This document shows positions 34,893 to 44,671 of a stretch of 64,000 nt of DNA, in pieces; the stretch's first letter is position 1; every line of letters starts with the position of its first letter. The notes under the pieces were generated by a model. It made no database searches, was not told the origin of the DNA, and saw nothing but the letters and a program-made list of their open reading frames with translations. The stretch spans positions 2,108,001-2,172,000 of the forward strand of contig OZ244212.1 in the NCBI GenBank assembly GCA_965216695.1, read 5' to 3'. The translations under genes and the position numbers were made by a program. Origin of the DNA: G965216695 sp965216695 (lineage in GTDB: Bacteria; Pseudomonadota; Gammaproteobacteria; Pseudomonadales; Azotimanducaceae).

Positions 34893-36110
34893 TTACCCGC
34901 CGGTGCCATCCCGGCACCACTCGGGCGGTGGCACCGGCTCCCTCGGCGCAATCGCACCCACCAGCTCTACAAACACACCGTCCGGGTCGATCGCATGCAC
35001 GATCCCGGCTTCGTCCGTTCCCGTACCCGAACAACACGGCGCGATCTCCGATAGAAAGGGAACCTCCAGATCTTTCAGATGCGCCACTGCCGCGTCCAGA
35101 TTGGCGACCAGAAGCGCCAACCGTTGGATACCGATGTGGCTGATCGGCGCAGGATAAGGCGGCGCATCGTCATACGGGCGCACCCACTGCACAAGGCGCA
35201 GCCGATGGCGGTCACCATTCGGAATGGTTACATCCGCACCGCGCCGCTCGAACCCGTCGCTCAATCCGTAGGCCGCGCCCTCACCTGCGTCGGCCGATTC
35301 TGCGAAACGCCGAACCTCCGTGTAGCCAAGCGTACGGTAGAAGTCGAGCGACTGCTCAAGATCACTTACGTTAATGGCGATGTAAGGCATGGCACGCACG
35401 TAGATCGCGCGCTCCTGATCACGATGCGGCGGCGTCTTTTCCTCCAGCTTGTAGAGCACACCATCCGGGTCACGGAAAAACACGAAGCGGTTGCCCGGCA
35501 CCCCGAACGGTTCCGAAAGAAACTCGGCGCCCGCCTTTGCAAGCACCTCGACATCATGCACAAGATCCGTTGTGAGAAGCCCTGCATACGCCATGCCCAG
35601 GTGGTTGGGAAGTTCATACGGGGGTTCGTCGTTGTACGGCGTCTTCCACTGCAGCAGGTCAATGTTGGCCGGGCTCCAAGCGTCGTCGAGTGCCATCACC
35701 TCGCCGGCTATCAGCTCGTAGCTGCACAGATCGAACATACCCAGAGCACGGGCCATCTCGTGGGTGTTCGTGAGCGGAAATCCGGACACCCCGCTCGTAA
35801 ACCCCAACGCCCGGTAAAACGCCCGCGACGCATCGAAGTCCCGCGTCTGCGTATTGAAATGTATGCGCGCAAGCAGACCAACCGGCGTCGCCGGTTCACC
35901 CATCTGCAGCAACGCCGCGAATGCCGCACCAGGATCCGGCTGATCGTCCGACGCTGCAGGGGCCGCCTCTGCCTCCGGGACCTCATCGTTCGCAGCGACC
36001 TCCGCCGCCGCCGGTGCCTCGACCGGCGACGCCGCACACCCGCCACACCCGATGGCCACAGCCACACTCAATACCCGCGCGGCGTTCCACGCGCACCGCA
36101 ATCCCGACAT
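34893..36110 (-). CDS. Exported double-VOC-domain lipoprotein
   Basis: This encodes 405 residues from MSGLRCAWN. A signal sequence ends in a lipobox-like AIGCGGCA, predicting lipidation. An acidic Ala/Glu linker (30-60) follows, then two vicinal-oxygen-chelate domains: the first from LLARIHFNTQTRDFDASRAF, the second from MPYIAINVSDLEQSLDFYRT. VOC domains are usually cytosolic, so an exported pair is unusual. The metal-ligand positions (His, Glu) are partly conserved (RIHFN, VFFRDPDGVLYKLEE). A periplasmic binding or lyase function is possible. Confidence 0.8.
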   Translation of the reverse strand: MSGLRCAWNAARVLSVAVAIGCGGCAASPVEAPAAAEVAANDEVPEAEAAPAASDDQPDPGAAFAALLQMGEPATPVGLLARIHFNTQTRDFDASRAFYRALGFTSGVSGFPLTNTHEMARALGMFDLCSYELIAGEVMALDDAWSPANIDLLQWKTPYNDEPPYELPNHLGMAYAGLLTTDLVHDVEVLAKAGAEFLSEPFGVPGNRFVFFRDPDGVLYKLEEKTPPHRDQERAIYVRAMPYIAINVSDLEQSLDFYRTLGYTEVRRFAESADAGEGAAYGLSDGFERRGADVTIPNGDRHRLRLVQWVRPYDDAPPYPAPISHIGIQRLALLVANLDAAVAHLKDLEVPFLSEIAPCCSGTGTDEAGIVHAIDPDGVFVELVGAIAPREPVPPPEWCRDGTGG

Positions 36111-36178
36111 CGCCTCCCCCATTCGAACCAGTTGTCGCTGTTGTACACTGAATAACGCACTCTACCAGCGGACGCACA

Positions 36179-37009
36179 ATGGCCACACCCAATCAGGAAC
36201 AGATCGACTACTGGAATGACAAAGCAGGCGAAACCTGGGCCCAGGAGTATCCAAAACTCGATCGCATGTTCACGCCGCTAACCGACGCGTTGATTGACGC
36301 GGCCGCACCGAAGTCTGGCGACCGCGCAGTAGACATCGGCTGCGGGTGCGGCGAAACCTCGCTTCGTCTGGCAGAGCGGGGGGGTGCCGTTTGGGGCGTG
36401 GACATCTCGCAACCCATGATCGAGGTGGCCCGTTCACGCGCGTCCGGCCTCGCCAACGTGGCGTTTTCCAGAGCCGATGCCTCCACGCAGACGTTCACTC
36501 CCGACCATCAGATCGTAATCTCCCGTTTCGGGGTGATGTTCTTCGATGACCCGGTTGCCGCCTTCGCGAACATCCGCACAGCACTCACAAAAGACGGCCG
36601 TTTGGCGTTTCTGTGCTGGCAATTACCCGAACGCAATCCGTGGATATCACAGGCGGCGGAAGCCGTGCAGCAGTATTCCGACGAGCCGATTCTGCCGCCA
36701 GACCCGACTGCCGCAGGGCCCTTTGCGTTCGGTGTAGCCGACTACACGCGATCCGTTCTGGAAGACGCAGGCTTCTCCAACGTGAAACTCCAGCCGGTGG
36801 AGCTGTCACTCACGCTCGGCGAAAACCTCGACGAGGCGTTGCGTTTCCAGTCGCGCATCGGCCCGCCCGCGCGGGTGCTCGCTACGCTCGATGACACCAA
36901 CCGAGCACAAGCGCTGGAGAGCCTTCAGGAGGTCCTGAGCGCGGCCACCGACGCATCCGGCGCGGTTTCGATGGACGCAGCCTGCTGGCTCGTTACCGCA
37001 AATAGCTGA
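36179..37009 (+). CDS. Class I SAM-dependent methyltransferase
   Basis: This encodes 276 residues. Motif I is DIGCGCGETSLRLAERG, the acidic SAM-ribose residue is in VWGVDISQPMIEVAR, and motifs II and III follow (VISRFGVMFFDDPVAAFANI, KDGRLAFLCWQLPERNPW). The C-terminal half is divergent and probably sets the acceptor, so UbiE-like versus other small-molecule methylation cannot be decided. It is monocistronic and divergent from the VOC lipoprotein gene (68 bases between starts). Confidence 0.9.
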   Translation: MATPNQEQIDYWNDKAGETWAQEYPKLDRMFTPLTDALIDAAAPKSGDRAVDIGCGCGETSLRLAERGGAVWGVDISQPMIEVARSRASGLANVAFSRADASTQTFTPDHQIVISRFGVMFFDDPVAAFANIRTALTKDGRLAFLCWQLPERNPWISQAAEAVQQYSDEPILPPDPTAAGPFAFGVADYTRSVLEDAGFSNVKLQPVELSLTLGENLDEALRFQSRIGPPARVLATLDDTNRAQALESLQEVLSAATDASGAVSMDAACWLVTANS

Positions 37010-37155
37010 TTTTTAAAGCGAATTGCGCCCCACCAACAAACGTAAAGTTTTTCGGCAGCGTTCTTGTCGAACAAGTTTTCTGTTACCATCGCGCCATCGG
37101 GAACACCGAGCGCGCCAGCGCCCGCCCACAAAAACAACCAACTTGGGACACACAC

Positions 37156-39651
37156 ATGAAACTAGGCATCATTGGTGCCGTACTGGCAGTACTTGCTGCC
37201 GGGTACGCGGCACGTGATGTGGTTCAGGACACTACCTCGTTTTCTCCGGCACAACCGAGCCAGGCGCAAATCGACGCCATGCTCGACACGCCGGTAAACG
37301 TACTGGTACGCACCGAGAACCACGACTACTCCAACGTAACTGCTGTGATTGAAAACCACGGCGGCGAAGTCACGCGAACCTTCAAGTACGCCCGCGGACT
37401 CGCGGCAACCGTACCTGCACGGGCACTCACAAAGATCCGCCGCGCCGACGGCGTTCTGGGCGTGGGCGCGGATGAGATCCGCAAGCTCGCCTCTTTCTCT
37501 CCTGGCGACTACGACCGCTCCGCCAAATCCCGCACCATCGCCAAAACGCTTCCAGGCATACAACCCCTCGGCGGCGAGATCTCCAAGATCAACGACCTGG
37601 ACCGCGCGATTGCCCTTGGTACCGCGTTCGACCTGAAGTCGAAATTCAAGCTGGGTCAGAACATTCGCTTCGACCAGTCTCAACTGGCCGCGCTTACCGC
37701 TGAGTTGACGCCCGATCAGTACGCCAATCCTGTAGCACAGAACGCAGTATCTGTCTGGGCAGGCGGCAACTTCGGTCAGGGCACCATGGTGGCCGTAATC
37801 GACTCGGGTGTGTACGCGGATCACTTCCTGCTGGAAGGTCGCGTGCCCTATTGCGTGGACCTCAGCGTGGACGTCGGTACCGAATTCGAAGGTTGCTCAC
37901 GGCCTGACAACAACTTCCACGGCACGCACGTAGCCAGCACGGTAGCGGGCAACGGTGCCGCACTGTTGCCAGCAGGTAATGCAATCAGTACAGCGATTAC
38001 CCGGCACATGGGTCCGCTGGTAAACGCCTCGAGCCTCGGTTTCCCCGGCGGCAAAATACTGCCGTTGAACGGTATTGCACCGTTGTCCCAGATCTACGGC
38101 GTGAAAGTGTTTCCGGCCAACGGTGGCGGCGCTGCCAACAGCATCATCATTGCCGGCATCGAACACGTAATCGACCAGAAGCTCGCCGGCATCGACGTGG
38201 ACGTGATCAACATGAGTCTGGGCGGCGGCACCACGTATGACGGTGTCGACCTGGAAGATCAGGCCGTGGACGCAGCAACCGCTGCTGGTATCACAGTGGT
38301 TACATCCGCAGGCAACGAAGGCCCCGCGTATCAGACCACAGGTAGTCCCGCGACTGCGCAGTCCTCGATTGCCGTTGCCGCGATTGCGCACCCGATTCAC
38401 GTGCGCACGTTCTGGGATTTCAATTTCTTCCCCAGCAACTCCGGCCATCAGCTGTTCGTAAGCGACGAACCTCAGATTGTGGCGTTCTCGAGCCGCGGCG
38501 GCACCGCCGACGGGCGGGCGAAACCGCAGATCAGCGCGCCTGGCGTGTTCATTCTGGCGGCGCTGATCAGCCCCGAAGATCCGCAGGGCCTCGGCTTTTC
38601 GTCCGGCACCTCGATGGCGTCTCCCGGCATCGCGGGCACCGTGGCGCTGTTAAACACCGCCTCTGATGTACGCGGCCTCGGCGCATCGCCGTACGACTAC
38701 CTCCAGGCACTAGAAGCCGGCGCAGATCCGCTGCCGGGCTACGGCGTACTGGAGCAAGGTGCAGGTGCCAACAACGCAGCCGCCGCAATGGCTGCACTGC
38801 TCGGCGACAACCACCTGGGCGAAGCCTTCCCGCCGTTGCCCGCACCCGATCCGGCCTCTCCGGTTGTGCCTGAAGGCACTGATCTCGGCATCGAGAACGG
38901 TGGCAGCGTAACCGTTCAAGTGAACGACCTTGCACCCGGCTTAGCGCAGCACTACTACGTGAAGACCGACCGCAACACCAGCCGCATCGCGGTTGATGCG
39001 ACCGGAATTCGCACCAAGCGTGACCCGTTCGGCATCAACTCGTTCGAGGTGTACGTAAAGACCGGTACCCGCACATACCAGCACTACTATGCAGAAAGCA
39101 TCAACGTGTTCGGCAATGCGCACATCGAAGTTACCGATCTGCATTCCGAGGCCACCGGCGCTGTGGGTAACGCAGACCTGGTGTCCCATATGCTGATCCA
39201 GCCTGGCTACACGCGCATTACCATCGAAAACGACTGGACAAGCTCCGGCCCGATGTCCGGCACGTTTGAGATTACCGTGGAAGCCAACGGCAACCCGAGC
39301 GGCGTGGCCAGCATTCCAGGTTCGATTGCGGACCACGACTTTGTCCCCGTAGCTCCGCTACCTTGTCCGGAGCTCGCCTGCCGCCTGGATATAACATGGG
39401 TCAACGACTGGACGGTCTATCCCACGACCGACCTGGACCTGGTTATCTTCGGCATAGACGACGACTTTAATCTTTGGGAGCTCGATCTGAGTGCCGCGAG
39501 CCTGAACGCGCCCGAGTCTAACAACAACCCGTTCTTCCTCTTTGGCGGCGGGGACGTCGGCAACGTTACTCAGGCGTTTGTCTTCGTAGACGGCTTCAAT
39601 ACGCATGGCCGTATCGAGGACTTTGTGGTCGACTGGTGGCCGGCGGAATAG
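37156..39651 (+). CDS. Subtilisin-like serine peptidase (S8), secreted
   Basis: This encodes 831 residues. A signal segment (1-18) is followed by an inhibitor-I9-like propeptide (about 45-110). The catalytic triad is Asp216 (AVIDSGVYADH), His255 (NFHGTHVAS) and Ser486 (SSGTSMASPG), with the oxyanion Asn387 in TSAGNEGP. A loop of about 70 residues is inserted after the His region, and a C-terminal beta-rich extension of about 270 residues follows the peptidase domain. It probably degrades extracellular protein for nutrients. A strong terminator follows. Confidence 0.93.
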   Translation: MKLGIIGAVLAVLAAGYAARDVVQDTTSFSPAQPSQAQIDAMLDTPVNVLVRTENHDYSNVTAVIENHGGEVTRTFKYARGLAATVPARALTKIRRADGVLGVGADEIRKLASFSPGDYDRSAKSRTIAKTLPGIQPLGGEISKINDLDRAIALGTAFDLKSKFKLGQNIRFDQSQLAALTAELTPDQYANPVAQNAVSVWAGGNFGQGTMVAVIDSGVYADHFLLEGRVPYCVDLSVDVGTEFEGCSRPDNNFHGTHVASTVAGNGAALLPAGNAISTAITRHMGPLVNASSLGFPGGKILPLNGIAPLSQIYGVKVFPANGGGAANSIIIAGIEHVIDQKLAGIDVDVINMSLGGGTTYDGVDLEDQAVDAATAAGITVVTSAGNEGPAYQTTGSPATAQSSIAVAAIAHPIHVRTFWDFNFFPSNSGHQLFVSDEPQIVAFSSRGGTADGRAKPQISAPGVFILAALISPEDPQGLGFSSGTSMASPGIAGTVALLNTASDVRGLGASPYDYLQALEAGADPLPGYGVLEQGAGANNAAAAMAALLGDNHLGEAFPPLPAPDPASPVVPEGTDLGIENGGSVTVQVNDLAPGLAQHYYVKTDRNTSRIAVDATGIRTKRDPFGINSFEVYVKTGTRTYQHYYAESINVFGNAHIEVTDLHSEATGAVGNADLVSHMLIQPGYTRITIENDWTSSGPMSGTFEITVEANGNPSGVASIPGSIADHDFVPVAPLPCPELACRLDITWVNDWTVYPTTDLDLVIFGIDDDFNLWELDLSAASLNAPESNNNPFFLFGGGDVGNVTQAFVFVDGFNTHGRIEDFVVDWWPAE

Positions 39652-39682
39652 CGCTCCGCTAACTCTTTGTTACAATGACATC

Positions 39683-39712
39683 AAGGCCGCCCTCGGGCGG
39701 CCTTTCTTTTTC
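39683..39712 (+). terminator. Rho-independent terminator of the subtilase gene
   Basis: The stem AAGGCCGCC (39683-39691) pairs with GGCGGCCTT (39696-39704) around a 4-base loop, followed by TCTTTTTCC. It lies between convergent genes and could serve both, though the T tract favours the plus strand. Confidence 0.9.
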
Positions 39713-39718
39713 CCGGCG

Positions 39719-42235
39719 TCAGCCGCCGAAGCGGTATCGAAGTTTGATGATCAGCGAGTCAACCAGCGGATCGCTGAACGCATCGTCGAAGAGGCCGGAA
39801 AACGAATCCTGGCCTGCCTCGCGTACCTGGCTGCCGCGGTTGTACACCACGAAGACATCGGTGAGCGGAGCAATCTCCCAGCGGTAGCGCGCCTGCGCGG
39901 TCAGCAGGCTCACTCGGAAGTCGTGATCCGCCCGCGTTCGCGTTGCCGGTATCAGCTCCCCGTCTCCCGCAGGCACCGCAAAGAACCCCTGCTCGTCCGC
40001 ACGCACGCCAACCCACTGCAACGCCAGGCGAACCTGATGCCGCGGTGCTATGAACCAGTTGAGTTTCACCGTGGGCTGCCACTCACTGCCGTGGTATGCG
40101 CCAAAGTTGTTCGCACCCTGATACACGAGCCACCCATCGCGCCTGCGATAGGTTACGTCGAAGTCCATAAACACGCGGTCCAGAGGCCGGACGCTGACGC
40201 CCATGCCCGCTTCCAGCGTCCAGTCACCAAGATGCTCCTGCAAGCCGCCCGCGCTGAACGACCAGCTGAAAATTCTGCTCGCGTCTGTGGTCCACAGCAC
40301 CCGCGCCCAGAGTCGATCATCCACGCGGTACGCACCGTTGCCCCGACTGTCAACGTCCTCAAAGCGTTTCGGAAAATAGCCGAGACCCGTGCGAATGGTG
40401 TTTCGGCCCGGAATCATCAGCGTGTTGCGCCATAGCAACGCGCTCTCCGTTACCTGGCCTTCGCTAATGTTGTACTGCTGGCGCACCGTGATCGCACCGC
40501 GCGTGCCCTTCACAAAGCCGCGGGGTTTCGGGAATGCGTAATCCATAACGTAGCGGGCTTCGGCATAGTTGTTGCGCGCCAGAAAGCCTGCGTCGTTCAG
40601 GTCGACGTCCTCGTCGAAGTAGTCGAGCTGCAGCGTGTGCTGATACCGGGAACTGGGTGCAAACCGCGCATCCGCCACCGCGCCGTAACCCGTTCTACCA
40701 TCCACATCGCTGCGCATGGCGTGCAGATCGAAAACCCAACGTCCGTCTCCGGTCATGAAATGCGCATCCACGCCATGCACGTCCGCGTGATACAAAGGAC
40801 CCTGCATCTTCGTACCCAGATAGCCGAAACCGTAACGGTTGGCTGCGCCGCTGCGCTCATACGAAAGCCGCGCCACCGCAAAGTCGCGGCCATCCGCGGT
40901 AATGTCCACCGGCCGCCCAGCCTCGTCTGTACCGAACCACTCCACGTCGTCTTCGAACGCGCCGAGCAGCCCGTAGCGCATGTCCCCGACCGTCCCGGTG
41001 AACTTCGCCGCGCCCAACAAGTCCGTGCGCAGATCCCGTTCACCCGGATTCACGTCGAACGCATTGGGTACGGCAACCTGCGTTGCCGCACCGCCGATCC
41101 GGCGGGTGTTCAACATAGCGATCGGTGGCGGCAGATGATCACGCATAAAGACGCGCCGGGAGGTCGTGGCAAAATTCTCGTTTGTTTCCAGGCGCAATGC
41201 GTTACCGAGATTAGAGCGCGGCGTTGCTTCGAACACTTCGTTACCCGCCAGAAAGAACAGGCGCTTCTCCGGAAAGAACGTCTCCAACGCCGTTAGATTC
41301 AGCACCACGTCGTCTGCCTCTACCGCGCCAAAGTCCGGGAATAGGCTCGCGGTAACCTCAAACGACGACGAAGGCCGCCACGACAGGTCGAACCCGACTC
41401 GCGCTTCGTCTTCGTCGCGTGCCCTGTCGGCCGTGGCGGTAGCGTAGGGAATGATCGACAGCTCCCGCCGGGGCGATACACCGTCCAGCCGGATGTCGTT
41501 CAACGCCGTAACGAACTGCGGCGACGAGTACGCGTGCCCGGGCCACTGATACCGCTGGTTGGTCGAGGAGACCTGCCGACTCGCCGCGAAACCGATTACT
41601 CTGGTGCCATCGCGCTGCGGCAGATTGACCATAGACCAGGGAAAGTACAGTTCTGCGCTCCAGCCTTCGTCGAACGTCGCGGACTTACCGATCCAGGGGC
41701 CGTCCCAGTCATTGGTGTAGCGCCGCTCCGGCAGCACCTTGCCGTCCATCAACGAATCACCCAGCGCCACAATGAACCAGTACGCAAACACGCCTGTGCC
41801 GGTGGCGTCGAGCGTGAAACCGAACGTGTCGCGGTCTATGAACTGGTCGCGATTGGTCATCCGGCGAACCAGCGTTTCCGGCGGCTGGTACATCACCGCG
41901 CTCACATACAGGCCGCGCTCCGTCGCGAACACGCGCATGTCAGTTCGATACTCACCGGGTTCGCCCGTACCCGGCACCGCAACGATCATGTTGTCGTACA
42001 CCGGCTGATCCAGCCACACCGCTTCGTCCGGTACGCCGTCCAGGTGAATTGCCGCAGCGGTATGGTCGAGCGTCGGCACCGACACCGAGTGCATCGGAAT
42101 CCCATCGAGCGAACCCTTCGGCTCTACGTCACCCAATACCCTGCCGGCAGACGTCGATGCCACCGCGCCGCCGGCCAAGGTCCAGGCACAGACCGCCATG
42201 AGCACCCAAGGCCGCGCTGTGCGCAACGTAGACAT
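39719..42235 (-). CDS. DUF5916 protein (CBM9-like domain plus outer-membrane barrel)
   Basis: This encodes 838 residues from MSTLRTARPW. After a signal peptide (to about VAS), a carbohydrate-binding-module-9-like domain begins (AAIHLDGVPDEAVWLDQPVY; tail YVSAVMYQPPETLV). A long beta-rich region with FPEKRLFFLAGNEVFEATPR and closing RYRFGG follows, as in the DUF5916 family, which is thought to be outer-membrane associated. The upstream open frame (to 42586) lacks similarity and overlaps the divergent zinc-ribbon gene, so it is not used. Function unknown; a role in polymer binding or export is inferred. Confidence 0.85.
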   Translation of the reverse strand: MSTLRTARPWVLMAVCAWTLAGGAVASTSAGRVLGDVEPKGSLDGIPMHSVSVPTLDHTAAAIHLDGVPDEAVWLDQPVYDNMIVAVPGTGEPGEYRTDMRVFATERGLYVSAVMYQPPETLVRRMTNRDQFIDRDTFGFTLDATGTGVFAYWFIVALGDSLMDGKVLPERRYTNDWDGPWIGKSATFDEGWSAELYFPWSMVNLPQRDGTRVIGFAASRQVSSTNQRYQWPGHAYSSPQFVTALNDIRLDGVSPRRELSIIPYATATADRARDEDEARVGFDLSWRPSSSFEVTASLFPDFGAVEADDVVLNLTALETFFPEKRLFFLAGNEVFEATPRSNLGNALRLETNENFATTSRRVFMRDHLPPPIAMLNTRRIGGAATQVAVPNAFDVNPGERDLRTDLLGAAKFTGTVGDMRYGLLGAFEDDVEWFGTDEAGRPVDITADGRDFAVARLSYERSGAANRYGFGYLGTKMQGPLYHADVHGVDAHFMTGDGRWVFDLHAMRSDVDGRTGYGAVADARFAPSSRYQHTLQLDYFDEDVDLNDAGFLARNNYAEARYVMDYAFPKPRGFVKGTRGAITVRQQYNISEGQVTESALLWRNTLMIPGRNTIRTGLGYFPKRFEDVDSRGNGAYRVDDRLWARVLWTTDASRIFSWSFSAGGLQEHLGDWTLEAGMGVSVRPLDRVFMDFDVTYRRRDGWLVYQGANNFGAYHGSEWQPTVKLNWFIAPRHQVRLALQWVGVRADEQGFFAVPAGDGELIPATRTRADHDFRVSLLTAQARYRWEIAPLTDVFVVYNRGSQVREAGQDSFSGLFDDAFSDPLVDSLIIKLRYRFGG

Positions 42236-42349
42236 TCCGACTTCCACCAACCCCTCCAATACACTCGCCTCCCTCCCAAAGAAGCGGGAAGCAACCGCGC
42301 ATTTCACGGTACCATTGCGCGAAGCGCAACCCCGATCACGACGCCCACC

Positions 42350-42754
42350 ATGAGTAATCCTCTGCTGTGCTGGAATTGCGGCGCATCCGTCGACGAGCTG
42401 CCTCGGCCGATCAGCCGGCACGCCACCTGCCCATCGTGTTTCAACGAATTGCACGCCTGCCGCATGTGCCGCCACTTCGAACCCGAACACGCCACACGGT
42501 GCAAAGAAGATCGCGCGGACCCGCCGCTGGTAAAGGAGAACGCCAATTTCTGCGACTGGTTTCGGCCGTCGCCGTTCGCGTATCAAGCTGCAAGCACTAC
42601 GCAGAGCGACTCGGCGCGGGCGGCATTGGACGATCTGTTCGGCGGCACGGAACCCGAGGGCGCCGCGCCGCGTGACGAACCGGAGCCGGCGGAGGACGAG
42701 CCTGAATCCGACGACGCGCGTCGCAAACTCGACGATCTTTTTCGCAAGGATTAG
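42350..42754 (+). CDS. Zinc-ribbon protein
   Basis: This encodes 134 residues. Cys pairs at 7/10 (LCWNCG), 27/30 (TCPSCF) and 37/40 (ACRMC), with Cys51 and Cys68 (NFCDWF), suggest one or two zinc sites. The C-terminal half is acidic and contains two similar helices (ARAALDDLFGG and ARRKLDDLFRK), a short repeat that may be a docking motif. No membrane segment. The conserved YNEL-like step is FNELHACRMCRHFEP. The function is unknown. It is followed 35 bases later by an MFS gene. Confidence 0.8.
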   Translation: MSNPLLCWNCGASVDELPRPISRHATCPSCFNELHACRMCRHFEPEHATRCKEDRADPPLVKENANFCDWFRPSPFAYQAASTTQSDSARAALDDLFGGTEPEGAAPRDEPEPAEDEPESDDARRKLDDLFRKD

Positions 42755-42789
42755 CCGTACGGCTAACCCGGCCCTGGGAGACTGAACGG

Positions 42790-44142
42790 ATGTCCACAGA
42801 ACCGCGGGCCGCAGAAACGTCGAACAGCAATGCGAATCGCGCGCCCTGGTCCGTGGGTGGCCGCAACTACGTGCTGGTGCTGCTGACCGCCACCGCCGCG
42901 TTCAACTTCGTAGACCGGCAGATTCTTGGGGTTCTGCTCGAGCCGATCGGGCAAGAGTTCGACCTGCCGGACAGCATGCTCGGCCTGCTTTCCGGCATTG
43001 CCTTCGCCGCCTTCTACGCCATTTTAGGGATCCCCATCGCAATGCTCGCCGACCGGTTTAACCGGCGCAATATCATTGTGATATGCCTTACGCTCTTCAG
43101 CGCAATGACCGCGCTGTGCGGCGCCGCCGCGAGTTTTCTGCATCTGTTTCTAACGCGTATCGGCGTAGGCGTCGGAGAAGCAGGCACCATGCCCGCCAGC
43201 CAATCCATGCTGTCGGATCTGTTCCCGGTAACGGAGCGCCCTTCCGCGATGGGACTGCTGGCCGCCGGCGGCAACATCGGGCTGATGCTGGGGTTGCTGA
43301 TCGGCGGCTGGGTCAACGAGTGGTACGGCTGGCGCTGGGCGTTCGTGGCCGCCGCGATACCCGGCCTTCTGATTGCCGCCACCATCTTCTTTACCGTGCG
43401 CGAACCGATACGCATGACGCCGCCGCAGCGCCACGACAATTGGCTGAAGGAAACATCGCGCGGTCTGCTACTGGTGGCCCGTATCCCTTCGGTGCGGCGC
43501 TTCGTGCTGGGCGGAACACTCTACGGCCTCGCAGCCTACGGCATCCACACCTGGATGCCCGTTTACTACATCCGCTATCACGGCATGTCGACGGGCGAAG
43601 CGGGCACGGCAATATCGATCATCGTTGGCGTACTGGGAGGGTTCGGCGCGTTTCTGGGCGGCGTATTCTGCGCTCGGTTGAGCCGCAACGACCTGCGCTG
43701 GAACGGCTGGTTACCGGCACTGGCCATATTCGTAAGCCTTCCTCTGCTGGTTGCAATGCTTCTCACCGACAATACCTGGCTCGCGCTCGCGCTGTTCGTA
43801 ATACCAGGCATCCTCTCGAGCGTTTACGCCGGGCCCACGTGGTCGATCATTCAGGAACTGGTTCCGTCGCATCGCCGCGCCATCGCTGCGTCCGTGTACA
43901 TGCTGATCTACAACCTGATCGGACTCGGGCTCGGGCCATTGGCGGTAGGCGTTCTGAGCGACCTTTATGCTCCGACCGCCGGCTCCGAATCGCTGCGCTG
44001 GGCCATGGTGTCCGTTTTGATGATCAGCATCGGCGGCGTACTCGCTTACCTTTCCGCCGCCCGCTCGCTCGATTCGGACCTCGCGAAACAGTTGGCCGCG
44101 GGCCGCGCGGCCCGGGTCCCGGGTGAATCCAGAGGCAACTAA
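42790..44142 (+). CDS. MFS transporter, spinster-like
   Basis: This encodes 450 residues with 12 helices. Motifs include DRQILGVLLEPIGQEFDLPD after helix 1, ADRFNRRNIIV in loop 2-3 and GVGEAGTMPASQSMLSDLF in helix 4-5, which are typical of the spinster-type MFS transporters abundant in marine and sphingomonad bacteria. The substrate is unknown; relatives are proposed to export lipids or import aromatic acids. It is convergent with the next gene, with 3 bases between stops. Confidence 0.9.
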   Translation: MSTEPRAAETSNSNANRAPWSVGGRNYVLVLLTATAAFNFVDRQILGVLLEPIGQEFDLPDSMLGLLSGIAFAAFYAILGIPIAMLADRFNRRNIIVICLTLFSAMTALCGAAASFLHLFLTRIGVGVGEAGTMPASQSMLSDLFPVTERPSAMGLLAAGGNIGLMLGLLIGGWVNEWYGWRWAFVAAAIPGLLIAATIFFTVREPIRMTPPQRHDNWLKETSRGLLLVARIPSVRRFVLGGTLYGLAAYGIHTWMPVYYIRYHGMSTGEAGTAISIIVGVLGGFGAFLGGVFCARLSRNDLRWNGWLPALAIFVSLPLLVAMLLTDNTWLALALFVIPGILSSVYAGPTWSIIQELVPSHRRAIAASVYMLIYNLIGLGLGPLAVGVLSDLYAPTAGSESLRWAMVSVLMISIGGVLAYLSAARSLDSDLAKQLAAGRAARVPGESRGN

Positions 44143-44145
44143 CCA

Positions 44146-44646
44146 CTAACCTCTGGCGCTGAACAGCAGCCGCACGAACGAGTAGCAGCCCAGCGCAAAG
44201 AACGCTGAGATCATCAGAAAGGTTGGCCAGAAGGTTCTCAAACCCACCACATTCCAAATCTGAATCAGGCACACAACGCCAAGCGGAATGTTGATCCAAA
44301 GCAGTGTTCTGATCGCAGGTGCGGAAGACTTCGACACCGCAAGCACCGTGCGCACACTGCGCACGCCAAAGAAGAGCGTCGTAACAAGCCCGATACCGCT
44401 GCAGACTACCCACACACTGGTACTGGACACACCGGCCGACATCAGTCCCAACGCCATCAGACTGATGAACAGCGCCCCGAATGACGTTGCCAGTAGGTTC
44501 ATCAGGTTCACGCGCTGTATCGCCGGTAACGCTTGGGTCCCTTTGTGCGTCACGGCGACGACGATGCCCGCGAACCCCGCCAAACCGAGCGATGCCTCAA
44601 CAATCAACTGCAGAAGTTCGGAAGAAGACGCTGGTGCAATATCCAT
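44146..44646 (-). CDS. Membrane protein of unknown function
   Basis: This encodes 166 residues with about five transmembrane helices (for example LIVEASLGLAGFAGIVVAVT, LLATSFGALFISLMALGLM, VWVVCSGIGLVTTLFFGV). Charged residues lie in the short loops. The composition is typical of small proteins of marine bacteria without assigned function. It begins a long run of minus-strand genes reaching to the integrase gene. It is separated from the next by 25 bases. Confidence 0.7.
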   Translation of the reverse strand: MDIAPASSSELLQLIVEASLGLAGFAGIVVAVTHKGTQALPAIQRVNLMNLLATSFGALFISLMALGLMSAGVSSTSVWVVCSGIGLVTTLFFGVRSVRTVLAVSKSSAPAIRTLLWINIPLGVVCLIQIWNVVGLRTFWPTFLMISAFFALGCYSFVRLLFSARG

Positions 44647-44671
44647 AAGCTAACGGCCGGCGAACCTGTTC

